Assembly (NCBI RefSeq): GCF_027627575.1
Contig: NZ_CP114065.1
Location: 4,402,001-4,466,000 of the forward strand
Length of the DNA: 64,000 nucleotides
Reading direction: 5' to 3'
Source: Kribbella sp. CA-293567
GTDB lineage: Bacteria; Actinomycetota; Actinomycetes; Propionibacteriales; Kribbellaceae
The position numbers were made by a program, and so were the translations under genes. Positions 57,182 through 64,000 of this stretch are shown piece by piece. Position 1 is the stretch's first letter. Every line of letters begins with the position of its first letter. The notes beneath the pieces are model-generated. The model had not been told where the DNA came from and searched no databases. It was given only the letters and a program-made list of their open reading frames with translations.

Positions 57182-58044
57182 GGTTGCTTTCTTCCAAAGT
57201 TCCGGTGAGTACCGTATGGACTTCACCGGATGCGCCGCGTGACATCGATGCTCCGGCGGTCGCGGCCCAGCCGGACGTCGCCGCTTGGGCCAAGGCCATG
57301 GACACCGAGAGCCGGCTCGGCCTGCACGGCCGGACCCTGACCCAGTTGCTGTTCGCCGAGCCGGTGCTGGTGCGCTCCGAACGCAACGGCTGGTCCGAGA
57401 TCCTCGCGCCGTGGCAGCCGTCGTCGACCGACGATCTGGGGTACGTGGGGTGGGTGCCGTCCAGCCATCTCGGCGAGCTGCCCAACGCTGCCACCTCGCC
57501 GGTGGCCGTGACGGTGCCGACGGCCGGGTTGTTCGCGGAGCCTGGCTCGGGACAGCTGGCCGAGTTGTCGTTCGCGACCGTGCTGGCGTCGGTGGATCAC
57601 GCCGAGGGGTTCACTCGGGTCGCGCTGCCGGATGGGGCAACGGGCTGGCTGGCTGACGAGGCGCTGAGGGCGGTCGACTCCCCCGCAGTACCGGAGGACC
57701 GGATCAGGTTGGGGTCGCTCTTCCTGGGACTCGAGTACTTGTGGGGCGGTACGTCGGCGTACGGGCTGGACTGCTCGGGTCTGGTGCACGCGGTCAGCCG
57801 GGTGCTCGGTCAGCGAGTTCCACGCGACGCCCATGACCAGTGCGACGCCTTGGAACAGATCCCCACCGACGAGGCCCGGCCAGGCGATCTGTACTTCTTC
57901 GCCCGCCCCGGGCAGACCGTCCATCACGTCGGTTTCGTGTCTCCCGAAGGCATGCTGCACGCCTCGGAGACCGGAAAGCTGCTCGAGAACGAGGCCCTGC
58001 GGCCTGAGCGGCGCGAGACCTTGGTGGCCACCGCCCGCCTGTAG
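57178..58044 (+). CDS. NlpC/P60 endopeptidase with SH3 domains (YkfC-like)
   Basis: A 288-residue protein with two N-terminal SH3b-like modules (residues ~5-100 and ~105-165) and a C-terminal NlpC/P60 domain. The catalytic Cys is in YGLDCSGLVHAV, His in TVHHVGFVSPEGML and the polar residue in LHASETG. This three-domain layout and the lack of a signal peptide match YkfC, a cytoplasmic gamma-D-Glu-diamino-acid endopeptidase that needs free L-Ala at the N-terminus. It completes a Ykf-type recycling operon. Confidence 0.9.
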   Translation: MRLLSSKVPVSTVWTSPDAPRDIDAPAVAAQPDVAAWAKAMDTESRLGLHGRTLTQLLFAEPVLVRSERNGWSEILAPWQPSSTDDLGYVGWVPSSHLGELPNAATSPVAVTVPTAGLFAEPGSGQLAELSFATVLASVDHAEGFTRVALPDGATGWLADEALRAVDSPAVPEDRIRLGSLFLGLEYLWGGTSAYGLDCSGLVHAVSRVLGQRVPRDAHDQCDALEQIPTDEARPGDLYFFARPGQTVHHVGFVSPEGMLHASETGKLLENEALRPERRETLVATARL

Positions 58045-58107
58045 CCCGCCGCGCGCGGCGACGGCCGGCCGCTTGATGGTTCGGCGGCCGGCCCCTTCGA
58101 ACAACAA

Positions 58108-58145
58108 ACCGGCGCCCGATCCCCTGCAGGGGATCGGGCGCCGGT
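58108..58145. terminator. 38-bp perfect palindrome between convergent operons
   Basis: ACCGGCGCCCGATCCCC and its exact complement surround a central TGCA, giving a perfect palindrome with arms of up to 19 bp. It lies between the ends of the NlpC/P60 gene and the terC gene, so it is a good bidirectional terminator. A second weaker GGCCGGCC-type repeat lies just before it. Confidence 0.85.
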
Positions 58146-58155
58146 CCGCTTGGTG

Positions 58156-59265
58156 CTAGGACTTCTTGGAATCGCTGGGACGCGGCTCCTGGAGACCGTC
58201 CAGCTCGGCGCGGGTCGCGTCGTCCAGGTCGCCGTTGGCCGGCGCCGCCGCACCGGTGGTGTCGACCGGCCGGTCGGGCTCGCTGTCGTGGTGGACCGGC
58301 ATGTTGCGGGACTTGTGCAGGCTCAGGATCGTGGTGATTCCGAGCGTCACGATGATGAAGCCGAGGGAGACCAGGATCGGGATCTCCGGCGCCCACTCGA
58401 TGTGCTTGCCGCCGTTGATGAAGGGCAGCTCGTTCTCGTGCATCGCGTGCAGGACCAGCTTGACGCCGATGAAGGCCAGCACGACCGACAGGCCGAGCGA
58501 CAGGTAGACCAGGCGGCGGAGCAGGTCGCCGAGCAGGAAGTACAGCTGCCGCAGACCCATCAGGGCGAACACGTTCGCGGTGAAGACCAGGAACGGCTCC
58601 TGGGTCAGGCCGTAGATCGCCGGGATCGAGTCCAGCGCGAACAGCAGGTCCGTCGTACCGAGCGCGATGATGACGATCGCCATCGGGGTGACGAAGCGCT
58701 TGCCGTTCTGGATCACGGTCAGCTTGACGCCGTTGTACTCGTCGGTGGCCTTCAGGCGCCGCTTGGCGAACCGGATGACCGCGTTCTCCTTGTAGTCCTC
58801 GTCGTCGTTCTCGCCCTGCTTGGCCAGGTGGATCGCGGTGTAGACCAGGAAGGCGCCGAACAGGTAGAAGACCCAGGAGAACTGGTTGATCGCGGCCGCG
58901 CCGACGGCGATGAAGATGCCGCGGAAGAACAGCGCCAGGATGATGCCGACCAGCAGGGCCGTCTGCTGGTACTGCCGGGGCACCTGGAACCTGGCCATGA
59001 TGATCAGGAAGATGAACAGGTTGTCGACGCTGAGGCTGTACTCCGTCAGCCAGCCCGCGAAGAACTCACCGGCGTACTGACCGCCCGAGAAGAACCAGAC
59101 GCCCAGCCCGAAGATGATCGCCAGCGAGACGTAGAAGATGATCGCGCGCGCCGATTCCTTGGTGCTCGGCTCGTGCGGCCGACGCCCGATCACGAAGACG
59201 TCGAAGGCCAGCAGGGCGAGCAACACCCCGACGGTGATGTACCAGACATAATCGGCAACGTGCAC
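58156..59265 (-). CDS. TerC/Alx-family membrane protein, probable Mn2+ exporter
   Basis: A 369-residue protein with about nine helices and the family's acidic membrane motifs EYSLSVDNLFIFLIIMARF and TTDLLFALDSIPAIYGLTQE. A charged cytoplasmic tail of ~50 residues follows. TerC/Alx proteins export Mn2+ or help load Mn into exoenzymes. The yybP-ykoY riboswitch in the leader (59285-59420) supports manganese control. GTG 59265 follows CGGAGG. Confidence 0.9.
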   Translation of the reverse strand: MHVADYVWYITVGVLLALLAFDVFVIGRRPHEPSTKESARAIIFYVSLAIIFGLGVWFFSGGQYAGEFFAGWLTEYSLSVDNLFIFLIIMARFQVPRQYQQTALLVGIILALFFRGIFIAVGAAAINQFSWVFYLFGAFLVYTAIHLAKQGENDDEDYKENAVIRFAKRRLKATDEYNGVKLTVIQNGKRFVTPMAIVIIALGTTDLLFALDSIPAIYGLTQEPFLVFTANVFALMGLRQLYFLLGDLLRRLVYLSLGLSVVLAFIGVKLVLHAMHENELPFINGGKHIEWAPEIPILVSLGFIIVTLGITTILSLHKSRNMPVHHDSEPDRPVDTTGAAAPANGDLDDATRAELDGLQEPRPSDSKKS

Positions 59266-59284
59266 AGAAACCTCCGGAGCGCAG

Positions 59285-59420
59285 ACGAAAAGTGGACTCC
59301 GAAGGTCTCTTCCGCCTGGCTCGACTAGTCGGGCCTGGCCGGCGGCACCGGGCGCGGGGTCGAACCCTTGACCGTGATGACGATACCGCCGCGAAAGGAA
59401 TACTCCCCTTCAACAGGCCC
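59285..59420 (-). promoter_or_regulatory. yybP-ykoY (Mn2+) riboswitch of terC
   Basis: On the minus strand the leader contains GGGGAGTATTCC (near 59396-59408), CGTCATCACGG (about 59368-59378) and GGCGGAAGAGACCTTCGGAG (about 59297-59316), the conserved landmarks of the yybP-ykoY element. It precedes a TerC/Alx gene, the classic target. The aptamer senses Mn2+ and switches the exporter on when the ion is abundant. Confidence 0.85.
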
Positions 59421-59560
59421 CATTCTGACCGGTCGGTGTCCATGTTTCCAAATCGAAGCCTTCTATCAACCTTGTCGCGATGATCACGTCACGCAACGGG
59501 AATAGGTTGCCTGAGTAGTCAGGAGAGGCCGGTGTTCGAGGGGCGCCGTACGCTCCGGAC
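59421..59560. other. Intergenic promoter region, nothing distinctive
   Basis: This short stretch between the terC leader and the nitrilase gene is moderately AT-rich around 59450-59500 and should hold both promoters. No clear -35/-10 pair or operator was singled out. Confidence 0.35.
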
Positions 59561-60490
59561 ATGGATCCCGTTGCCGTCGCCGCTGTCCAGGCTGGATCGG
59601 TTCTGTTCGACACTCCCGCGACGCTCGCGAAGGCCGAGCGCCTGATCCGCGAGGCCGCCACGGCGGGCGCGCGGCTGGTGGTGCTGCCGGAGGCGTTCAT
59701 CGGCGGCTACCCGAAGGGGGTCGATTTCGGCGTCACGGTCGGGTCGCGAACCGCCGAGGGCCGCGAACTCTTCCGCCGCTACCGCGAGGCTGCGATCGCC
59801 GTCCCCGGGCCGGAGACCGCGCGGCTCGCGAAACTTTCCGGGCAGCTGGGCGTGGACCTGGTCATCGGCGTGATCGAACGCGACGGTGGCACTCTGTACT
59901 GCACCGCACTGTTCTTCTCCCCCGCCGACGGGCTGGTCGCCAAACACCGCAAGCTCCTGCCGACCGCCGCCGAGCGTTATCTCTGGGGTCAGGGCGACGG
60001 CTCCACCATGCCCGCGGTCACCACCGAGTACGGCGTACTCGGCGCGGCCATCTGCTGGGAGAACTATCTGCCGCTGTTCCGCCAGACCATGTACGCCAAG
60101 GGCGTCGGCATCTGGTGCGCGCCGACCGTCGACGATCGTGACCAGTGGCAGGCGACCATGCGGCACATCGCCCTCGAAGGCCGGTGTTTCGTGATCAGCG
60201 CCAATCAGTACTTGACTCGCGCCGACCTCCCGGCGGACGTGCACCCGTTGCAGGGCGACTCCCCTGGCACCGTCCTGATCAACGGCGGCAGCACGATCGT
60301 CTCTCCGCTGGGCGAGATCCTCGCCGGCCCTGCCCGGGCCGGCGAAGCCGTCCTGCTGGCCGAACTCGACCTGGCCGACCGTGACCGCTCGTTCCTCGAC
60401 TTCGACGCGGTCGGCCACTACAGCCGGCCCGACATCTTCACCCTCACCGTCGACGAAACAGCCCGGCACACGGTCGCCCGCACCGACTGA
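59561..60490 (+). CDS. Nitrilase/carbon-nitrogen hydrolase
   Basis: A 309-residue nitrilase-superfamily enzyme with the Glu-Lys-Cys triad in VVLPEAFIGGYPKG, KHRKLLPT and GAAICWENYLPLFR. Length and the GGYPKG and WENYLP contexts place it with true nitrilases (branch 1) that hydrolyse R-CN to acid plus ammonia, forming spiral oligomers. It stands alone; substrate unknown. ATG 59561 is the first in-frame start. Confidence 0.88.
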   Translation: MDPVAVAAVQAGSVLFDTPATLAKAERLIREAATAGARLVVLPEAFIGGYPKGVDFGVTVGSRTAEGRELFRRYREAAIAVPGPETARLAKLSGQLGVDLVIGVIERDGGTLYCTALFFSPADGLVAKHRKLLPTAAERYLWGQGDGSTMPAVTTEYGVLGAAICWENYLPLFRQTMYAKGVGIWCAPTVDDRDQWQATMRHIALEGRCFVISANQYLTRADLPADVHPLQGDSPGTVLINGGSTIVSPLGEILAGPARAGEAVLLAELDLADRDRSFLDFDAVGHYSRPDIFTLTVDETARHTVARTD

Positions 60491-60505
60491 TCACCTTCCG
60501 CCGGG

Positions 60506-62611
60506 CTACTTGGCGCCGGCGTTGACCATCTGCCGCAGCTCCTTCTTCAGCTCCGAGATCTCGTCGCGGTAGCGGGCCGCCACCTCGAACTGCAGCTCGG
60601 CCGCGGCGTTGTGCATCTGATCGGTCAGTTGCTGGATCAGATCGGCGAGGTCCGAGGACGGCAGGCCACCGGCCAGTTCCTTGGCCTTGCCACCGGCCAT
60701 CAGCTTGCCTCCGCCCGGAACGGGTGCCTTGCCGCGCGACTGGGTGCGGCCGTTGCCCAGCAGTTCGGCGGTGTCGGCGTCCTCGCGGGCCAGCATGTCG
60801 GTGATGTCGGCGATCTTCTTCCGCAGCGGTTGCGGGTCGACTCCGTGCTCGGTGTTGTACGCGACCTGGATGGCGCGACGACGGTTGGTCTCGTCGATCG
60901 CCTGCTCCATCGACGGGGTGATCCGGTCGGCGTACATGAAGACCGCGCCCGACACGTTCCGGGCGGCACGGCCGATGGTCTGGATCAGGGACCGGCCGGA
61001 GCGCAGGAAGCCCTCCTTGTCCGCGTCCAGGATCGCGACCAGCGAGACCTCCGGCAGGTCGAGGCCCTCGCGGAGCAGGTTGATCCCCACCAGTACGTCG
61101 TACTCACCCATCCGCAGCTCACGCAGCAGCTCGACCCGGCGGAGGGTGTCCACCTCGCTGTGCAGGTAGCGGGTCCGGATGCCCATCTCCAGCAGGTAGT
61201 CGGTCAGGTCCTCCGACATCTTCTTGGTCAGGGTGGTGACCAGGACGCGCTCGTTCTTCTCCACCCGGAGCCGGATCTCGTGGATCAGGTCGTCGATCTG
61301 GCCCTTGGTCGGCTTCACGATCACCTCCGGGTCGATCAGGCCGGTCGGCCGGATGATCTGCTCGACGAAGCCGTCCGACTTGTCCTGCTCGTACTGCCCG
61401 GGCGTCGCCGAAAGGTAGACCGTCTGGCCGATCCGCTCCAGGAACTCCTCCCAGCGCAGCGGCCGGTTGTCCATCGCCGACGGCAGCCGGAACCCGTGCT
61501 CGACCAGCGTCCGCTTCCGGGACATGTCGCCCTCGTACATCCCGCCGATCTGCGGCACGGTGACGTGCGACTCGTCGATCACCAGCAGGAAGTCCTCGGG
61601 GAAGTAGTCCAGCAGGCAGTGCGGCGCCGTTCCGGGCTCACGCCCGTCGGTGTGCCGGGAGTAGTTCTCGATCCCCGAGCAGGTGCCGATCTGACGCATC
61701 ATCTCGATGTCGTACGTCGTGCGCATCCGCAGTCGCTGCGCCTCCAGCAACTGCCCGCCGCGCTCGAGCTCGGCCAGCCGCTCCTCCAGCTCGGCCTCGA
61801 TACCGGCGATCGCGTGCTCCATCTTCTCGGGCGCGGTCACATAGTGCGTCGCGGCCCCGATGTAGAGCTCGTCCTCCTCGCTGAGGATCTCGCCGGTCAG
61901 CGGGTGCAGCGTCATCACCCGCTCGATCTCGTCACCGAAGAACTCCACCCGGACGGCGAGCTCCTGGTAGACCGGGAACACCTCGAGCGTGTCGCCGCGG
62001 ACCCGGAACGTGCCGCGGGTGCCGGCCAGGTCGTTGCGCGCGTACTGCACGCCGACCAGCTTGCGGAGCAGGCCGTCGCGGTCCATCTCGTCGCCGACCT
62101 TCACGTGAACCATCCGGTTCAGGTACTCGTCGGCGGAGCCCAGACCGTAGATGCACGACACGGTCGCCACCACCACCACGTCCCGCCGGGTCAGCAGGTT
62201 CCAGGTGGCCGAGTGCCGCAGCCGCTCCACCTCCTCGTTGATCGAGGAGTCCTTCTCGATGTAGGTGTCGGTCTGCGGAACGTACGCCTCGGGCTGGTAG
62301 TAGTCGTAGTACGACACGAAGTACTCGACCGCGTTCTTCGGGAAGAAGTGCCGCAGCTCGGTCGCGAACTGGGCGGCCAGCGTCTTGTTCGGCTGCAGGA
62401 TCAGCATCGGCCGCTGGATCTTCTCGGCCAGCCACGCCACCGTCGCCGTCTTACCCGTACCGGTGGCGCCCAGCAGCACCACGTTCTGCTCGCCGGCGTT
62501 GATGCGGCGTTCGAGCTCGGCGATCGCGGCCGGCTGGTCGCCGGCCGGCTCGAAGTCGGACACGACCTTGAGGGGGGCGACCATACGCTGGAGATCGGTG
62601 ACCTGTCTCAT
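60506..62611 (-). CDS. uvrB: Excinuclease ABC subunit B
   Basis: A 701-residue UvrB: Walker A LLGATGTGKTATVAWL, beta-hairpin SYYDYYQPEAYVPQTDTYIE, DEAD-like LLVIDESHVTVPQ, helicase motif TIGRAARNVSGAV, and a C-terminal UVR motif (ELQFEVAARYRDEISELKKE) that contacts UvrC. It loads onto lesions with UvrA in nucleotide-excision repair. ATG 62611 is chosen; ATG 62584 is possible. No LexA box was seen within 80 bp upstream. Confidence 0.97.
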   Translation of the reverse strand: MRQVTDLQRMVAPLKVVSDFEPAGDQPAAIAELERRINAGEQNVVLLGATGTGKTATVAWLAEKIQRPMLILQPNKTLAAQFATELRHFFPKNAVEYFVSYYDYYQPEAYVPQTDTYIEKDSSINEEVERLRHSATWNLLTRRDVVVVATVSCIYGLGSADEYLNRMVHVKVGDEMDRDGLLRKLVGVQYARNDLAGTRGTFRVRGDTLEVFPVYQELAVRVEFFGDEIERVMTLHPLTGEILSEEDELYIGAATHYVTAPEKMEHAIAGIEAELEERLAELERGGQLLEAQRLRMRTTYDIEMMRQIGTCSGIENYSRHTDGREPGTAPHCLLDYFPEDFLLVIDESHVTVPQIGGMYEGDMSRKRTLVEHGFRLPSAMDNRPLRWEEFLERIGQTVYLSATPGQYEQDKSDGFVEQIIRPTGLIDPEVIVKPTKGQIDDLIHEIRLRVEKNERVLVTTLTKKMSEDLTDYLLEMGIRTRYLHSEVDTLRRVELLRELRMGEYDVLVGINLLREGLDLPEVSLVAILDADKEGFLRSGRSLIQTIGRAARNVSGAVFMYADRITPSMEQAIDETNRRRAIQVAYNTEHGVDPQPLRKKIADITDMLAREDADTAELLGNGRTQSRGKAPVPGGGKLMAGGKAKELAGGLPSSDLADLIQQLTDQMHNAAAELQFEVAARYRDEISELKKELRQMVNAGAK

Positions 62612-62689
62612 GACACCAACCGTACGGCGCCCCACCGACAGTTTCCGAAAATCCGCCCACGGCGGACGCCCGGCACCGCCGCCGGCCGC

Positions 62690-63454
62690 CTAGGAGTAGC
62701 TCTTGACCACCGAGTTGTTCATCGCTTTCAGCTCGTTGACCCGTCGGTCGTAGACCCGCGACTCCAGCCCGGCGTCGGTCGCGGTGACCTGCCCGAACTG
62801 GTCCTCGTACGCCGTAACGAAGCCCTTGAACGGCAGCAGCTTCCCGCTCTTGGACGGTACGTCGGCCGTGTAGTCGATCGAGTAGCAGGCCTTCAGCGCC
62901 TCCGTCGCGCACTCCACCACGACACCCTTGCCGATCCGCACGTTCTTGAACCCGTTCGACTCGATGTCCACCAGGTGCTCGGCGAACGCCTTCGCGTCGT
63001 ACAGCTTGGTCTGCCGGACCCAGAAGTACCCGTCGATCAGGCCCCGCTTGTTGAACTCCTGCAGGATCCAGTACTGACCGGAAACGGTCTTGTCCGGCCC
63101 CTGCAGCCAGCCCTTGGCCGGGGTGAACCAGACGCCCTTGCCGACCTCGACCCCGACGTCGTTCGGGCCCTTGGTCTTCGGCGCCTCGGTCGGCTCCGGC
63201 GTGTACATGGTGCCGATCGGGTCGGGCGTCACCTTGTCGTCGGGAGCCGGCGCGGCGCTGTCGTCCTTGCCGCCACCGGTGGTCAGCAGCACCACACCGA
63301 CCGCGATCAGCAGCACCGCGAGCACGGCGCCGCCCATCACGATCCACGGCGTCTTGGACGACTTGGCCGGGGACCGGAACTGCGGCCCGGCCGGACCGGG
63401 ACCCCAGCCACCCTGAGCCGGTGGTTGCTGCGGAGCTCCGTACTGCTGACTCAT
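62690..63454 (-). CDS. Membrane-anchored hypothetical protein, paralogue A
   Basis: A 254-residue protein with a Pro/Gly/Gln-rich cytoplasmic N-terminus (residues 1-32), one transmembrane helix (WIVMGGAVLAVLLIAVGVVL), a Thr/Pro linker and an extracytoplasmic domain with GVWFTPAKGWLQGPDKT, YFWVRQTKLYDAKAFAEHLV and two Cys (ECATEALKACYS) that may form a disulfide. No family recognised. The adjacent gene at 63504 encodes a related domain, so they form a tandem pair. Confidence 0.72.
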   Translation of the reverse strand: MSQQYGAPQQPPAQGGWGPGPAGPQFRSPAKSSKTPWIVMGGAVLAVLLIAVGVVLLTTGGGKDDSAAPAPDDKVTPDPIGTMYTPEPTEAPKTKGPNDVGVEVGKGVWFTPAKGWLQGPDKTVSGQYWILQEFNKRGLIDGYFWVRQTKLYDAKAFAEHLVDIESNGFKNVRIGKGVVVECATEALKACYSIDYTADVPSKSGKLLPFKGFVTAYEDQFGQVTATDAGLESRVYDRRVNELKAMNNSVVKSYS

Positions 63455-63503
63455 GATCGTTCCTCGCGGTGTCTCATGGGATTGGGCGGTGGGTGTTCGG
63501 GCG

Positions 63504-64000
63504 TCACAGGCTGTCGAGGACGGACTTCTTCATCGGCACCAGGGCGGCGTCGGCCGTCGCCGCGAAGTCGTTGCGGGTCCGGTAGTCCAGCGCGGTGACC
63601 ACGCCGTCCTTACGCCGGTACGCCTCCACCTCGCCCTTGACCGCGACGCCCTGGACCGGGGTGGAGGTGTAGGAGATCGCGACACACTCCACCAAGACGT
63701 CCTTGGGGCATTCCAGGTTCCGTACGTTGCCGAGCTGGGCGATCTCCTTGTCGGTCTCCCCCTCGACGATGCCGACCGCGAACGCGCTCGCGGTGACGTT
63801 CTGCTTCTGCCGGACCCAGAACCACGCCCGTGGCTCACCGGTCGGCGAGTAGGCGGCCACCTGCTTGCCGTTGGTCTCCTTGGCCACCACGGTCCATCCC
63901 GCCGCCGGAACGACCGAGACGCCGAACTGGACCGGCAGTGCACCGGCCGGTGGCGTGTAGCTCGGGGACGCGCTCGGGCTGGGCGACTGGGCCGGACCAG
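63504..64000 (-). CDS. Hypothetical extracytoplasmic protein, paralogue B (5' end outside window)
   Basis: The C-terminal ~165 residues are present; the open frame runs off the window edge. A Ser/Pro linker (QSPSPSASPSYTPPAGALPV) leads into a domain with AAGWTVVAKETNGK, RAWFWVRQKQNVTASAFAVG and two Cys (LECPKDVLVECVA). The W-x-W-V-R-Q strand, spacing of the Cys and the overall order match the protein at 62690-63454, so the two arose by duplication. Function unknown. Confidence 0.7.
   Translation of the reverse strand, partial: GPAQSPSPSASPSYTPPAGALPVQFGVSVVPAAGWTVVAKETNGKQVAAYSPTGEPRAWFWVRQKQNVTASAFAVGIVEGETDKEIAQLGNVRNLECPKDVLVECVAISYTSTPVQGVAVKGEVEAYRRKDGVVTALDYRTRNDFAATADAALVPMKKSVLDSL

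Noticed and set aside
60611..63598. 995-codon plus-strand open frame opposite uvrB
   Set aside because: Antisense shadow of uvrB and the neighbouring hypothetical gene, with no family signature.

Overview
The window is chromosomal DNA from a high-GC Gram-positive actinomycete. Pointers are the strong G/C bias at third codon positions, many GTG starts, F420-type enzymes (LLM family and PPOX), a LexA box of the mycobacterial/actinobacterial form, the ImuA'/ImuB mutasome pair, and aerobic-type cobalamin genes with a ChlI/ChlD-like chelatase. A Kribbella/Nocardioides-like organism fits, but the sequence alone does not settle the genus. No rRNA, tRNA, phage, insertion sequence or CRISPR array was seen.

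Layout. 1-5400: edge of a CDP-alcohol phosphatidyltransferase gene, a DGPF protein coupled to an ECF42-type sigma factor, a VOC protein, an unusual histidine phosphatase, and a divergent MocR regulator/EamA exporter pair whose start codons overlap. 5400-8200: an acetyltransferase, then a structured leader RNA with FMN-riboswitch-like architecture in front of a riboflavin synthase/DHBP-synthase-like fusion that is translationally coupled to a methyltransferase. 8200-10840: LLM oxidoreductase and aldo/keto reductase genes opposite a TetR gene with two clear operators. 10840-12580: a repeat-rich island with a ~106-bp tandem array and a 22-copy 18-bp array that reads as a hexapeptide-repeat protein on the minus strand. 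12570-15040: imuA'-imuB with a perfect LexA box; the repeat ORF may be a third cistron.

16200-27460 is a large minus-strand catabolic region: an NMT1-type ABC importer, Ldh-family dehydrogenase, RidA, FAH-family enzyme, GntR regulator, SDR, FAD monooxygenase, cupin and ACMSD-like amidohydrolase. A quinone oxidoreductase and a second, near-identical GntR regulator follow. The set looks like uptake and oxidative breakdown of an aromatic or heteroaromatic compound; the substrate is not evident. 27890-31330 holds a two-component system and a MarR/azoreductase pair. 31400-36000 holds an RlmA/TlrB-like methyltransferase and a LolA-like/ABC exporter operon.

36000-47750 is a cobalamin block on the minus strand: cobN, surE, chelatase, cobO, cobB, a CobE-BluB fusion and a coupled LURP-one gene. 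It carries two cobalamin riboswitches whose expression-platform hairpins share the same loop. A cbiB gene lies further on at 54300-55240. 49700-51840 encodes a CbbX-type AAA+ ATPase with an uncharacterised N-terminal half. 55300-58040 is a three-gene, start/stop-overlapping muropeptide-recycling operon, ended by a 38-bp palindromic terminator. 58150-59420 is a TerC-family gene behind a yybP-ykoY (Mn2+) riboswitch. The window ends with a nitrilase, uvrB and two related secreted/membrane-anchored proteins, the last cut by the edge.

A recurring theme is locally expanded tandem repeats, both intergenic and inside genes: 106 bp, 18 bp, 27 bp, ~72 bp and 14 bp units at different sites. Function calls rest on motifs and family knowledge read by eye; no database search was run.
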